64,000 bases of DNA from Candidatus Ecksteinia adelgidicola (GTDB lineage: Bacteria > Pseudomonadota > Gammaproteobacteria > Enterobacterales > Enterobacteriaceae): NCBI GenBank assembly GCA_020541345.1, contig CP045239.1, forward strand, positions 496,001-560,000, in the 5' to 3' direction. The notes beneath the pieces were generated by a model, which ran no database searches, was not told where the DNA came from, and was given only the letters and a program-made list of their open reading frames with translations. Positions 47,477 through 58,986 of the stretch are shown piece after piece. How positions within the stretch are numbered: the first letter of the stretch is position 1; each line of letters opens with the position of its first letter. The position numbers and the translations under genes were made by a program.

Positions 47477-48829
47477 TTTTTTACCGTTAAATATATTAAT
47501 TAAAATAAAAATTATTTATAGTCATAATAAAGATTAGTACAAAAATATTTTTAATATTTTTTTTAAATGATCTCATATTAATATAAAAAATATATTTTGA
47601 TTAATATACATTAATTATCAATTTATTATTAATAATTTAGTTATTATAAAATTTAGTTATTATAAAATTTAAAAATAATAATTAATTTCTTGTCACAAAA
47701 CAGAATTTTTTATATTTTAATATTTCATTATAACATCAATAATATTTTTAATTTTAATATGAATTAAGTAGTGATTATTGTATTTAATATTCAATGTCGT
47801 AAAACAAAAAAAATAAACTAATTATTATACAAAATCATTAACATATAAACTTAATTTTTTAATTAATATTGTAAAACATTATTTTGTATAATTTAAATTA
47901 GAATATGTTTAAATTATGTCAAAAAGATAATTATATTAATTAATAAAAATAAAATTATAATAATGTTAACCATGATACTATAGTAAAATTATAATATATT
48001 TTAATTATATTTATATGTTATAAAATAATTTTAATAAAAGATAAAAAATTTAAAATAGACTGTTTTATTAATTTTTTATATAATGTTAATAACTTTTTAT
48101 TTTTAATAGACATTGTTAAATTTATTGCATTAGTTATTAATATGTTTTGTATCTTTTTGTATAATGGATTGTAATATGTTTTAAAATATACATTTATATT
48201 AAAAATTTAAATAAAAAATTAGAAACATTATTTTTATTTTTTAAGAAAATAGATGACTATAATATTATAGTTTTATTATTAATATAATAAATTAATATAA
48301 TAAATTTTTATTTTAATATTCTCACAAAAAAATAATTTTTATTATTGTAATATACTAAAAATATATCTTTTACATATTATATTCATATGTTATTTTTTTA
48401 TTTTATAGTAATTTATTATTATTAAATTATATTTAACAAGATTATCGAATAAAATATTTAATTAATATCATACATATCAAAAATAATATTTTATTTTAAC
48501 TTTTTCTTGAATTATAAATATAATTTAAAAAATATATAAGTATCATTTATTTTTTTTTAAATTTTAAAATAAAGCATTTTATTAAGTTAATATAAATATT
48601 AAAAAATAATTATGTTGAAACAGTTAACTTTTGAGATAATATTATCATCACATTTGACTTAAAGTTTTATCTATATTTTTTAATTTATTATTATGCTAAA
48701 ATTATATTTTTATTTAGATGTATTATTCTTATGCTCATTAGACAATTAGTAAATTATTTTAATTTTTTATGATGATTTTTAATTATCATTATACATTATA
48801 ACTATAAACATTTAAAACAATATGAATAA
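47477..48829. other. Gene-free region
   Basis: About 1.35 kb between ybjG and yciB. AT-rich, with a 16-bp tandem duplication at 47636-47667. No readable gene. Confidence 0.7.
47636..47667. repeat. 16-bp exact tandem duplication
   Basis: Two identical 16-base units (TTTAGTTATTATAAAA) lie back to back about 160 bp upstream of ybjG. Exact identity suggests a recent duplication. Confidence 0.7.
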
Positions 48830-49390
48830 TCAAAAAAACATGAAACGATTACTTTTTTTAGATGAAAAATAAACGTAAAAGCTAGTAATGAAACTAAATA
48901 TTAATGTAAGAATGTTAAGATAAAACACTTTGAAATTAACCCATGTGCTTTGTGGTAACCAAAAAGCAATGTAAACATTTGTTATCGAACATCCTAAAAA
49001 AAATATTGCCCAAAAAATATTAATATTATTTAATATTTTTATTGGAATTATTATCTTCTTACCAAGTATATGTCGTATTAACGGTTTTTTAAATATAAAT
49101 TGACTGATTATTAAAGAAAATGAAATTAAAGTATAAATGACTGTTACTTTCCATTTTATAAAAATGTCATTATGAAATATAAGAGTTAAAGAACTACATC
49201 CAAAGACCATTATAAAATTTAATAAAGATATTTTATTAACTTCTTGATATTTGATCCATGTAAATATTAATCCTAATATAGTAGCTATTATTATTGTAGC
49301 AGAAGCCCAATAAATATCATACAATTTATAAAAAATAAAAAAAGTAATTATAGGAAAAAAATTTAGATACTTCTTTATAAAATTGCACAT
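48830..49390 (-). CDS. yciB: Inner-membrane septation protein YciB/IspA family
   Basis: Multi-spanning inner-membrane protein connected with cell envelope integrity, elongation and division in E. coli; its molecular activity is not known. 186 residues against 179, with about five extra residues before the homologous start and a basic tail. Conserved segments: FFPIITFFIFYKLYDIYWA near 12-30, IKWKVTVIYTLI near 79-90, KKPLIRHILGK, and IAFWLPQSTWVNFKVF near 143-158. Five hydrophobic segments are visible. The only in-frame ATG is at 49390. Stands alone between AT-rich gaps. Confidence 0.94.
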   Translation of the reverse strand: MCNFIKKYLNFFPIITFFIFYKLYDIYWASATIIIATILGLIFTWIKYQEVNKISLLNFIMVFGCSSLTLIFHNDIFIKWKVTVIYTLISFSLIISQFIFKKPLIRHILGKKIIIPIKILNNINIFWAIFFLGCSITNVYIAFWLPQSTWVNFKVFYLNILTLIFSFITSFYVYFSSKKSNRFMFF

Positions 49391-50181
49391 ATAAATTTTT
49401 CTTTATTATGAAAGATGAATTAATTTTAAAATATTATTTTATTATTGTTATATATTTAGTTATAAATATAAACGTTAACAAGTAATATTGAAAGTTCAAA
49501 ATAGTTTTATGTTATTAATAGTTACATGTAATTATTACATTTTAAGCAGATAAAATCATTTGTTCTTTTATTTAAGTTTAAAGTTTAATTTTTATTTTAT
49601 AAATCATATAAGATTTTATAAAATTTATTTAAATAAAAAATAATTTTAAATAAATGTAATGATATGCCAATGTAATTATGCTATTTAATAAATATTAATG
49701 AATGTAAAATATTATTAATACTATACATATTTTTAAGATTTTTTTATTTTTTTTTTTAAAATTTAAATTACTAATATTTAAAGATAGATAAAATTATTAT
49801 TATTAATATAACTAATTGATAATAAAATAATATGTTTTTACTAATTAAAAATTAAAATTTAATTTTTAATAAAAAGAATCTCGTTCTATATTTTTATAAA
49901 ATTTATTTTATATTTTATAAAAATTTAAAAATAAGATTTAATATTAAACAAAAAAAAATAAATATAATGGGGTATGATCATATTAACATTTACTTTTTTT
50001 ATTAATTAAATAAAATTTTATATTGTAATGATATTATAAAAAAACAACACATAATGTTATTCATGATGTATTTTATAACAAAAAGAAAATGATATTATAC
50101 ATGTTATTCTCTCGAAGCATATGGTTTATTAATAAATGTTTTTATACATAATATATCTGAAATAAACAATAAAATTTTTTA
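49391..50181. other. Gene-free region upstream of htpG
   Basis: About 790 bp between the divergent genes yciB and htpG. AT-rich; in E. coli recR precedes htpG, but no remnant is readable. The htpG heat-shock-type promoter begins at its right end. Confidence 0.65.
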
Positions 50182-50210
50182 TTGAAAAATAAGTTTTAAT
50201 CCCAATTTAG
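50182..50210 (+). promoter_or_regulatory. Sigma-32 (heat-shock) promoter of htpG
   Basis: ATTGAAA at 50182-50188 and CCCAATTTA at 50202-50210 each differ by one base from the sigma-32 consensus elements CTTGAAA and CCCCATNTA. The 13-base spacer is within the normal range. It ends 55 bp before the htpG ATG. htpG is a sigma-32 gene in E. coli. The C triplet is conspicuous in such AT-rich DNA. Confidence 0.78.
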
Positions 50211-50265
50211 TACATATTGTTATATCACTCAATAATTACTAATTTTTAAGGTAAATAAATAATAT

Positions 50266-52134
50266 ATGCATAATAAAGAAACTCGTGGATTTCAATCTGA
50301 AGTAAAACAATTGCTTCATTTAATGATTCATTCATTATATTCTAACAAAGAAATTTTCTTACGAGAGTTAATTTCAAATGCTTCAGATGCTATAAATAAA
50401 TTACGTTTTCGTGCATTATCTGAACCTGAATTATATTTAGATAATAATGAACTATGTATTTATCTATCTGTTAATAAAGAAAAACGTTTATTAACTATCT
50501 CTGATAACGGCATTGGAATGAATAAAAATGAAGTTATTGAAAATCTTGGTACAATTGCGAAATCAGGAACTAAAGCTTTTCTCGAATCGGTTGACGCTTC
50601 AAAAATAAAAGATAATCAATTAATTGGTAAATTTGGTGTTGGTTTTTATTCTTCGTTTATTGTTGCAAATAAAGTAACAGTGCATACTCGTTCTATAGAT
50701 TCTATAACTGAAGAAGGCGTATTTTGGGAATCTACAGGAAAAGGTGATTATACTATAGCTAAAATTAATAAAAATACTCATGGTACTGAGGTTATTCTTA
50801 ATTTACGAGAAGGCGAAGATGAATATCTTGATACATTGCGCTTACGATCTATAGTCAATAAATACTCTGATCATATTTCATGGCCAGTTAAAATTGAAAA
50901 TAAAAATGAAAAAGACGGCATTATTACGTGGGAAAAAATTAATGAAGCTCAGGCTTTATGGACAAGAAATAAAATCGATATAAAAGATGAAGAATATAAA
51001 AAATTTTATAAACATCTTACTCAAGATGCTACTGAACCATTAATTTGGAGTCATAATAAGGTAGAAGGTAAACATGAATATATTAGTTTGCTTTATATCC
51101 CATCTCATACACCGTTAGATATGTGGAATACTGATTATAAGCATGGTTTAAAACTTTATGTACATCGAGTTTTTATCATGGATGATACAAAACAGTTTAT
51201 GCCAAAATATTTGCGCTTTGTACGTGGATTAATAGATTCTAGTGATTTGCCGCTTAATGTTTCTCGCGAAGTTTTACAAAATAATTATATCGTTAAAAAT
51301 TTACGTAGTGCACTTACTAAACGTATTTTACAAATGTTAAATAGTTTAGCAATAAAAAATCCTGAAAAGTATCAAAACTTTTGGAAACAATTTGGACTAG
51401 TTTTAAAAGAAGGTCCAGCTGAAGATAGCAGCAATCAATTAGAAATTGCTAAATTATTACGTTTTTCTTCTACTTATGATAATAGTAACAAATTACAGAA
51501 TCAATCTCTCGAAGATTATATAAGCCGTATGATTGAAGGTCAAGAAAAAATTTATTATGTTACTGCTGATAGCTATACGTCTGCTAAAAGTAGCCCACAT
51601 TTAGAAATATTTTTAAAAAAAGGTATTGAAGTATTATTATTGTCAGATCGTATTGATGAATGGATGATAAATCATCTTATGTCGTTTAAAAACAAACCTT
51701 TTCAATTAATTAGTAAAGCTGACAAAATATTAGATAAACTGGTAGATAAAACTGAAGAAAAAAAAACTATTGAAAAAACATTAGAACCATTTTTGAATCG
51801 TGTTAAAACATTATTAGGTCAACGTGTAAAAGATGTACGTTTAACATATCGTCTTATTGATACTCCAGCAGTAGTTATAACTGATTCAGATGAAATAAGT
51901 ACTCAAATGGCTAAACTATTTGCTTCAGCTGGACAAACAGCTCCAGAAATAAAATATATTTTTGAATTAAATCCTGATCATAAATTAATTAAACATATTA
52001 TTAATATTAGCGATGATTTAATCTTTTCTGAATGGATTAATATTTTGTTAGATCAATCATTATTAATAGAAAAGGGTACACTTGAAAATCCAAACAAGTT
52101 TGTACAAAGGATAAATAAATTGCTTTTTATTTAA
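50266..52134 (+). CDS. htpG: Hsp90 chaperone HtpG
   Basis: Bacterial Hsp90, an ATP-dependent dimeric chaperone acting late in folding of client proteins. 622 residues against 624. N-terminal ATPase motifs are intact: [15 protein letters not shown] near 27-41, SDNGIGM near 82-88, and [11 protein letters not shown] near 119-129. The middle domain keeps [19 protein letters not shown] near 324-342, with the conserved arginine. The C-terminal dimerisation domain is complete. A weak AAGG lies 14 bases before the ATG. Expression is probably heat-inducible from the sigma-32 promoter above. adk follows on the same strand 229 bp later, the E. coli order. Confidence 0.97.
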   Translation: MHNKETRGFQSEVKQLLHLMIHSLYSNKEIFLRELISNASDAINKLRFRALSEPELYLDNNELCIYLSVNKEKRLLTISDNGIGMNKNEVIENLGTIAKSGTKAFLESVDASKIKDNQLIGKFGVGFYSSFIVANKVTVHTRSIDSITEEGVFWESTGKGDYTIAKINKNTHGTEVILNLREGEDEYLDTLRLRSIVNKYSDHISWPVKIENKNEKDGIITWEKINEAQALWTRNKIDIKDEEYKKFYKHLTQDATEPLIWSHNKVEGKHEYISLLYIPSHTPLDMWNTDYKHGLKLYVHRVFIMDDTKQFMPKYLRFVRGLIDSSDLPLNVSREVLQNNYIVKNLRSALTKRILQMLNSLAIKNPEKYQNFWKQFGLVLKEGPAEDSSNQLEIAKLLRFSSTYDNSNKLQNQSLEDYISRMIEGQEKIYYVTADSYTSAKSSPHLEIFLKKGIEVLLLSDRIDEWMINHLMSFKNKPFQLISKADKILDKLVDKTEEKKTIEKTLEPFLNRVKTLLGQRVKDVRLTYRLIDTPAVVITDSDEISTQMAKLFASAGQTAPEIKYIFELNPDHKLIKHIINISDDLIFSEWINILLDQSLLIEKGTLENPNKFVQRINKLLFI

Positions 52135-52363
52135 AAAAATAATACGTTTATTATATTATTGTACATGAATTGTCACAGTCAAAAATCATTTATTGCTAAA
52201 GTGAACAAAATTATATTATGTATTAAAAATGAATATTTATAAAAATATATTACAATTAAGTTAATAAACTTCACTAACTTTAAATTTTATTTAAAAAATA
52301 TTTATTTAAATAAATAGCAATGTAAAGATAAAAAAACAAATAAGACAAGAGGGTTTTCATGTC

Positions 52364-53008
52364 ATGCGTATTATTTTATTAGGTGCTCCTGGGTCTGGTA
52401 AAGGGACTCAGGCTCAATTTATTACGAAAAAATATGGTATTCCTCAAATTTCTACTGGAGATATGTTACGTTCTAATTTAGAAATAGATAATAGATTTGA
52501 TAAACAAGAAATAAAGATGATAAATTCTGGAAAATTAGTCACTGATCAATTAGTAATTAATTTAGTTAAAGAACGTATCACTTATAAAGATTGTCAAAAA
52601 GGTTTTTTATTAGATGGTTTTCCACGTACTATTCAACAAGCTAAATCTATCAAAAATAATAATATTAATATTGATTATATATTAGAATTTTGTGTTCCAT
52701 ATAAAATTATTATGGATCGTATTATGGGACGTCGTATGCATATGTCTTCTGGACGAATATATCATGTTAAATTTAATCCAGAAAAAATTTCTGGAAAAGA
52801 CGATATAACCGGTGAAGCATTAGTTATTCGGAAAGACGATAATAGAAATGCTATACTACAGCGTTTAATAGAATATAAAAATGTTACTAATCCAGTAGTT
52901 AATTATTATATTAACGAATCAAAAAAACATAAGATGCAATATCATAAAATAGATGGAACTCAAAAAATAATTGAAATAAACACCAAAATAGAAACTATTC
53001 TTAATTAA
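52364..53008 (+). CDS. adk: Adenylate kinase
   Basis: Interconverts AMP and ATP with two ADP, balancing the adenylate pool; cytoplasmic and essential. 214 residues, exactly the E. coli length. Walker A is [10 protein letters not shown] at 7-16. The AMP-binding segments (STGDMLR near 30-36, DGFPRT near 84-89) are present. The long-type LID domain (about 122-159; [18 protein letters not shown]) has no zinc cysteines, as in enterobacteria. GAGGG sits about ten bases before the ATG; another ATG five bases earlier is out of frame. Confidence 0.98.
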   Translation: MRIILLGAPGSGKGTQAQFITKKYGIPQISTGDMLRSNLEIDNRFDKQEIKMINSGKLVTDQLVINLVKERITYKDCQKGFLLDGFPRTIQQAKSIKNNNINIDYILEFCVPYKIIMDRIMGRRMHMSSGRIYHVKFNPEKISGKDDITGEALVIRKDDNRNAILQRLIEYKNVTNPVVNYYINESKKHKMQYHKIDGTQKIIEINTKIETILN

Positions 53009-53800
53009 GACAACATATATTATATATAATATGCAATAAAATTAATATAATGATTTTTATAAAGATATAAATTATTTTTAATATTTTATAATATAAAATT
53101 AGTTATATATCTTATATACAGAGTTGATTAATTCTCAATATTATATGCGTTAATAAAGATATATTTTTAAGTTGCATTTTTTTTGTTTATTATATTTACA
53201 TATATTATTCTTAAATTGATGTATATTGGTAATATATTGAAGAATAAAAACGTAATATTCTATAAACATATTAAGTATATTTTTTAACAAATATAATAAT
53301 TTTTATTTTAATTGTGAAAAGAGATTATTTAAATAATTCATTGTTTTTAAAAAGTAATAACTTTAAAACTTATATAAAACACTTTATATAAGTTTTTAAA
53401 AAAGATTTTTATTACTTTCATAAAAACTAATATTTTTTTATTAAAACTTAATTATTGTTTAATTAGTTTTAATCAAAATTATTAATTTTATTTACTTTTA
53501 AAATTTTGATATAATTTTTTATTTCATGTATAAATGATATTTTACGATAGATCGCACAATGTTTTTATAAAGATACTTTAACAAATTAAAAAGTATTCTA
53601 TATTATATTTTAATTTTTATAAACAATTACTGTAACATAAACTAATTATAATATTTATTTATAAAAATTATTTTTTATAAAATTATTTTAACATAAAAAA
53701 GTAATGTAAATTTAATTTTAATACTTTAATATTTCTCTATATATTTTTCTAAAAGTCTATTTTAATAAAAACAATTAAACAATATTAGGAATTAGCCATT
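53009..53800. other. Gene-free region
   Basis: About 790 bp between adk and ygfZ. AT-rich; nothing recognised. Confidence 0.7.
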
Positions 53801-54778
53801 ATGTCTTACGTACCATTCTCATCTCATTGCCTTTCTGATTTATCAAGTGTAGAATTAGCTTTAATTTTATTAGAAGATTGGGCATTAGTAACATTAAGTG
53901 GAATAGATTCAAAAAAATATCTTCAAAGTCAAATTACAAATGACATTGAATCCTTACTAAGTCATCAGTACATGATATGTGGACATTGTAATGAAGATGG
54001 AAAAATATGGAGTAATCTTTGTCTTTTCCATCGTGAGAATGGTTTTTCTTATTTGCAACGTCGCAGTGTATTAGATATTCAAGTCAAAGCAATGAAAAAA
54101 TATATATTATGCTCTGATGTTACTATTAATATCCATAACGATATTATATTACTTGGTATAGATGGTGTATTAGCACGCTCTACATTAAAACGAATTTTTA
54201 ACGTTGTTCCTAATTCTAATTTTCCAGTATTACAAAAAGGTAATACAACTTTATTACAATGGACTCAACCACACGAACGTTTTTTAATTATAACAACTTT
54301 GAATATTTTTAATAAATTATTTGCTATGTTACATAAACAAGCTCAATTGTATAATAGTCGTCAATGGTTAATGATGGATATTGAAGCTGGTTATCCGATT
54401 ATTGATATTCCTAACATTACTCAATTTTTTCCTCAAGCTATTAATTTACAATTATTACAAGGAATTAATTTTAAAAAAGGTTGTTACATAGGGCAAGAAA
54501 TGGTAGCTCGAGCTCAATTCAGAGGTGCTAATAAACGTTCGTTGTATTTTTTAGAAGGTCAATCTAGACGAGAACCATTAGTCTCAGAGAATTTAGAAAT
54601 AAAATTAGATAAAGACTGGAGACGTACTGGAACAGTTCTTGCGAGTAGTATGTTTTCTAATGGAAAACTATTAGTGCAAGCTGTAATGAATAATAATATA
54701 GATGTAAATAGTACACTGCGAGTATATAAAGACATAACAAGTCAACTAAAAATTAAAACTCTTCCTTATATGTTATAA
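53801..54778 (+). CDS. ygfZ: tRNA-modifying / Fe-S protein YgfZ
   Basis: Folate-binding protein of the IBA57/GcvT-like family, needed for the upkeep of certain [4Fe-4S] enzymes such as MiaB and for tRNA thiolation. 325 residues against 326. The diagnostic motif KGCYIGQE lies at 226-233, with the essential C228. It is flanked by GINFK and RGANKRSLYFL. The N-terminal folate-binding region (about 20-200) keeps DWALVTLSGIDSKKYLQSQ. ATG with AGGA upstream. Fits the Fe-S module with the isc genes and yggX. Confidence 0.96.
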   Translation: MSYVPFSSHCLSDLSSVELALILLEDWALVTLSGIDSKKYLQSQITNDIESLLSHQYMICGHCNEDGKIWSNLCLFHRENGFSYLQRRSVLDIQVKAMKKYILCSDVTINIHNDIILLGIDGVLARSTLKRIFNVVPNSNFPVLQKGNTTLLQWTQPHERFLIITTLNIFNKLFAMLHKQAQLYNSRQWLMMDIEAGYPIIDIPNITQFFPQAINLQLLQGINFKKGCYIGQEMVARAQFRGANKRSLYFLEGQSRREPLVSENLEIKLDKDWRRTGTVLASSMFSNGKLLVQAVMNNNIDVNSTLRVYKDITSQLKIKTLPYML

Positions 54779-55176
54779 ATTTTAAATATGTTTAAAATTT
54801 TTAAATATAAAATATTTATTATTTAAATTAATTTTATTATGATATTAAATTAATATGTATGTTTTTTGAGTTACTATATTTGTTACGTTTAAATTAATAA
54901 AATATTAAATGTTTAATTAATTGTATAATAAATTAAAATTCATACTAAAAATTATTATATGTTTATTAAAAATATTTTATGGTTATATAAAGATACCTTA
55001 TTTAAAATAACTTACTATATGAATATTTTGAAAGAATTTGACTATAAAATAATAAAATTTTTAAATGAAAACTATTAAAATTGTATAAATTTATTTAAAT
55101 AACAACATGAATTTTATTTAATGACATATGTAATTTATTGTTAAAAGATAAAAAATAATTTCAAATGGCATAAAAT
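54779..55176. other. Gene-free region
   Basis: About 400 bp between the convergent genes ygfZ and pth. AT-rich; no clear terminator. Confidence 0.65.
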
Positions 55177-55760
55177 TTAATTATTAGTTTTAAAACTATG
55201 TAATTGATGCATAGCAATGTCTAATTTATTTTGTATAATTATTTCAATAACATTTAATGATTTATCTATTACTTGATCAATCATTTTTTGATCAATGTTT
55301 GATGGTTTATTTAAGACAAAGTTTATTATTTTTGATTTTTTTCCTGGATGGCCTATTCCAATACGAAGACGATAAAAATTTGAGTTGTTAGAAAATTTTT
55401 TTTGAATATTTTTAAGACCATTATGTCCAGCATTACCCCCACCAAATTTAATTTTTACTTTACCAGCTGGCAGATCAAGTTCATCATGTACGACTAACAC
55501 TTCTTTTAGATTAATATTGTAAAAGTTAGTTATAGCCATCACTGCATTTCCACTCAAATTCATACCTGTTGTTGGGATCATCAAATGTACATCATTATTA
55601 AAAAATTTACATTGGCTTGTATATCCAAAAAATTTTTTTTTTCTTTTAATGTTTGTTTTTGTTTTTTAGCTAGTAAAAAAACACAATAAGCACCAATATT
55701 ATGCCGTGTTTTATTATATTTAATACCCGGATTTCCTAACCCTACTATTAATTTAATCAT
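55177..55760 (-). CDS. pth: Peptidyl-tRNA hydrolase, frame shifted at an A10 tract
   Basis: Essential enzyme that frees tRNA from peptidyl-tRNA dropped by ribosomes. The gene is read in two overlapping frames. The first, from the ATG at 55760 (MIKLIVGLGNPGIKYNKTRHNIG), has the start of the active-site region with H in TRHN. At the run of ten A (plus-strand T 55633-55642), followed by six T, the frame breaks; adding one A restores KKKFFGYTSQ, which matches E. coli KFFGYTS. The second frame then continues through MIPTTGMNLSG, VVHDELDLPAGKVK, GGGNAGHNGLKNI and FYRLRIGIGHPG to the stop, with catalytic N, D and H residues kept. Both halves are otherwise intact and total about normal length, so I think it is one working gene read through slippage, not two genes. 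A sequencing error is the other possibility. Confidence 0.88.
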
Positions 55761-56373
55761 ATTAACAACCATAAATAAACTATAAATAAAAAAATATAAA
55801 ATTACGAATTATTAAATTAGTAATGTATTTATATTAAAAAAATTCAAATTTTAAAATATATAAATAAAACCCATTATACATTTATTATAAATTTTAAAAA
55901 TATATATTTATATTATACATATTACATAATAATCTAGTTATTTTATGTGGTAATACTTTTCTATTAAAAATAAATCATATTTCTAATTGATATATTCGGT
56001 TCTGAAAATATTACTTATATTTAAAAATTTTTATTAAAAAAACTGATATGATAATATTAAAAAAAAAGAAAAATATTATATTTACATTATATTATTTTAG
56101 AATAAATGATACTATATTTCTATATTTAAAAATAATTTTTATAAAAATTATTTTTTTAATTTATTATATTTTATATAATATTATCTTATTTAAAATATCA
56201 TTTTATTATTTAGATGAGATGTTTTAAAAAAACAAAATAATTATTTTAATATATTTTACTAATTTTATGTCAAATATTACTTTACAAATATATTATAAAA
56301 TAAATTTTTTATAATTGATAAAACTAATCATAATAATGACTTCTTATAATACTTTTCAAATTATATATTTTTA
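55761..56373. other. Gene-free region
   Basis: About 610 bp between pth and the 3' end of yqjA. AT-rich; nothing recognised. No good ribosome-binding site precedes pth. Confidence 0.65.
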
Positions 56374-57027
56374 TCATTTATATTTTTTTCGACATAGTAT
56401 AAATATCGAACCAATTAATCCAATAACTAAAAATATAATTGGTAAGATAATTAAAAAAAGCATTAATTTATTTTCATATTTATGAAATATTTTTGTTTTA
56501 CCTAATGCAAATCCAAACGAAGTAAGAACCAAAACCCATAAAAAACCACTAGTCCAGTTAAAAAATTGAAAACGTGTGCTACTTAAACCAGAAAGACCAG
56601 CCATAGTTGGTAATAAAGTACGAATAAAGGCTAAAAATCGACCAATTAACAATGCAGATAAACCATAGCATTGAAATAATTTATGAGCTCGTTGGTAAGA
56701 ATATTTTGGTAAATGTGATAACCATTTTTTCATAATTTTTGTATTTCCAAGCCACTTACCTTGTACATAACTCAACCAACATCCAAGACAAGAAGCACTA
56801 GTTAGGACAAAAATTGTTACTAAAAAGTTCATAGTTCCTTTAGAGATTAGTACGCCAACAAGAATAAGTAAGCTATCACCTGGTAAAAAAGCTGCTGGTA
56901 ACAAAGCGTTTTCTAAAAAAAGAATAACAAACAATAAAGTATATAAGGTCCATACTAGCGAAGAATTTGTTAGCATATTAAAATCTTGCTGCCATAATGC
57001 ATGCAGTAGTTCTTTAATTTTTTCCAT
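56374..57027 (-). CDS. yqjA: DedA family membrane protein YqjA
   Basis: DedA-family inner-membrane transporter. Members of this family have been shown in other bacteria to return undecaprenyl phosphate across the membrane; E. coli YqjA/YghB are needed for division, pH and drug tolerance. 217 residues against 220. Family signatures: FLENALLPAAFLPGDSLL near 37-54 with the conserved E and D, CWLSYVQGKWLGN, and GRFLAFIRTLLPTMAGLSG with the conserved arginines. ALWQQDF and GKTKIFHKYENKLM point to YqjA rather than YghB. ATG at 57027 with AGGA upstream. Likely partner of ybjG and mrcB in lipid-carrier recycling (inference). Confidence 0.92.
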   Translation of the reverse strand: MEKIKELLHALWQQDFNMLTNSSLVWTLYTLLFVILFLENALLPAAFLPGDSLLILVGVLISKGTMNFLVTIFVLTSASCLGCWLSYVQGKWLGNTKIMKKWLSHLPKYSYQRAHKLFQCYGLSALLIGRFLAFIRTLLPTMAGLSGLSSTRFQFFNWTSGFLWVLVLTSFGFALGKTKIFHKYENKLMLFLIILPIIFLVIGLIGSIFILCRKKYK

Positions 57028-58605
57028 CCAGTATATTCCTAAAACGTTTTTATGAATTTTAATGTTGCCAAGATAATAAATATATATGGCTCTTTTTAAA
57101 TTTTATATTAATGAAATTAAATGTCATATAGTTTTAGTGAATTATAGGAAATGTAATACTACGTTAAAGGTAATAAACAAATATATTAATAACATATGAA
57201 GTATAATTTTAATTATAATACTTTATAAGCATAATAAACTTTTTTAGTCTATGTTATTAATTAACTGGATAATAAATAAAAACTAAATGTTAATTAAGTC
57301 TTATGATATTATTTAAATAATTATGAAAAGTTATTACATATGATTGTTTAGTATAACTTTATTGTATTATATTACTTTTAATATCATTAATAATTTAATG
57401 AATCTATCATAGTATATTTCTGTGTTAATTAGTTATATTTTATTTTAATTTTTTTAAGAGAATTAGATTAATATGATTTATAACAATTTATTAAAGTTTA
57501 TATTAATAAAATAATAATTTATTTATGTATGATTATTCTATAATATTATAATAACTAAGATAAATAAAAAAATATTATTTCTATAGTAAAAAAAATAGAA
57601 TAAATATTTTTATAATATTATTTTTTATAACAAAATAATAAACTATTGTAATATTATTGATACTAACATATTCAATTATTAAAATAGTAAAAATGTGTTT
57701 TAATTTAAGTGATATTTACTATCTTTAAGTAATATAAAAAATAAGTAGTAATATTGTTACAAAAATTTTTTAAGTGTACGTTATAATATTAATTGTAATT
57801 TATTGAGTATTTACTACAATTTATTACTAATATCTTTTATAAGATTATTTATATTATCAATAGAATATGTTATAAAAAGTAAAATTATCTTCATAATATA
57901 TTACTAATACTGTTAAATAAAACTAAAAATTTTTTATTATTTTATATAAGAATATAAAACTATTAAAGATTTTTTAATAAATATTTAGACATAAAAATTA
58001 TTTAATTATTATATTTAGTGAAGACATAAAAATTTTTATTTAGTAAAAAAAATAAAATATAGCCAATATATCATTCAATATATAATTTTAATAGTAAGTA
58101 TTCAATGCAACTATTAGTATTTAAAATTTATTTTTTATTAAAAATTTATTTACTTTAATTAAATTTTTTATTATATAATATAATAAAAAATATATAAGAA
58201 TAAACAAAAAAATATTAATAAGTTTTATGTTTAATAATCTTTTTAAATAGGATTACAACTTTTAACTATATATTAATAAACAACAATATTAAATAATTAA
58301 AAAAATATATAGTATTTTTTTATCTTTAATTAGTATTTTATATGCTTTTTTTAATTATTATAAAAGACATTTTATTGAAATAGTTATCGAATATATTAAT
58401 AAAAAACTTTGATATCAGAATTGTTAGTAATAAATTTAACAATTATTAATTATAATTTTTATATTTAATCTAGTTATTGCAGTATATATTTTAAAAAGTT
58501 AATAAAATTCATTTATTAAAGTTTATCGATATAATTACATTTAATAATTTATCACTATAATCAGTATATATAGTTAAAAAAAAGATACTTTAAATAAAAA
58601 ATTTT
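57028..58605. other. Gene-free region
   Basis: About 1.58 kb between yqjA and the 3' end of acpS. AT-rich; nothing recognised. Confidence 0.7.
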
Positions 58606-58986
58606 TTATTTTTCAATAATGACTATCGCACAGGAATAAGAACGTTCATCAGATAATGAAACATGAATTTTTGTTACTCCTATTTCTTCTGACAATTTTA
58701 TTGCATAATCATGTAAAAAAAGATTTGGTTTTCCCATCATGTCATGATAAACTTCAAATTGATTAAATGCTAAACCATTACGCATTCCAGTTCCAAATGC
58801 TTTTGAAGCCGCTTCTTTAATTGAAAAACACTTAGCGAGAAAACGAACTGATTTTTGATTATCTTGATAAAATTTCCATTCTTTATTTCTTAATATTCTA
58901 TGTGCTAAACGATCACCACTATTTTTTGTTAGTTTTATAATTCGTGTTATTTCAACGATATCTATTCCTAATCCAAGTATTGTCAT
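58606..58986 (-). CDS. acpS: Holo-[acyl-carrier-protein] synthase
   Basis: Attaches the phosphopantetheine arm of CoA to acyl carrier protein, making fatty-acid synthesis possible. 126 residues, exactly the E. coli length. The metal-binding D9 (GLGIDIVEI) and E58 ([14 protein letters not shown]) are present, as is [11 protein letters not shown]. No clear Shine-Dalgarno precedes the ATG at 58986, but the start is homologous. Its usual neighbour pdxJ is missing. Confidence 0.96.
   Translation of the reverse strand: MTILGLGIDIVEITRIIKLTKNSGDRLAHRILRNKEWKFYQDNQKSVRFLAKCFSIKEAASKAFGTGMRNGLAFNQFEVYHDMMGKPNLFLHDYAIKLSEEIGVTKIHVSLSDERSYSCAIVIIEK

Noticed and set aside
55177-55772. Two separate small genes at pth
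   Set aside because: The two frames join exactly at an A10 tract to give one complete peptidyl-tRNA hydrolase; they are parts of one gene.
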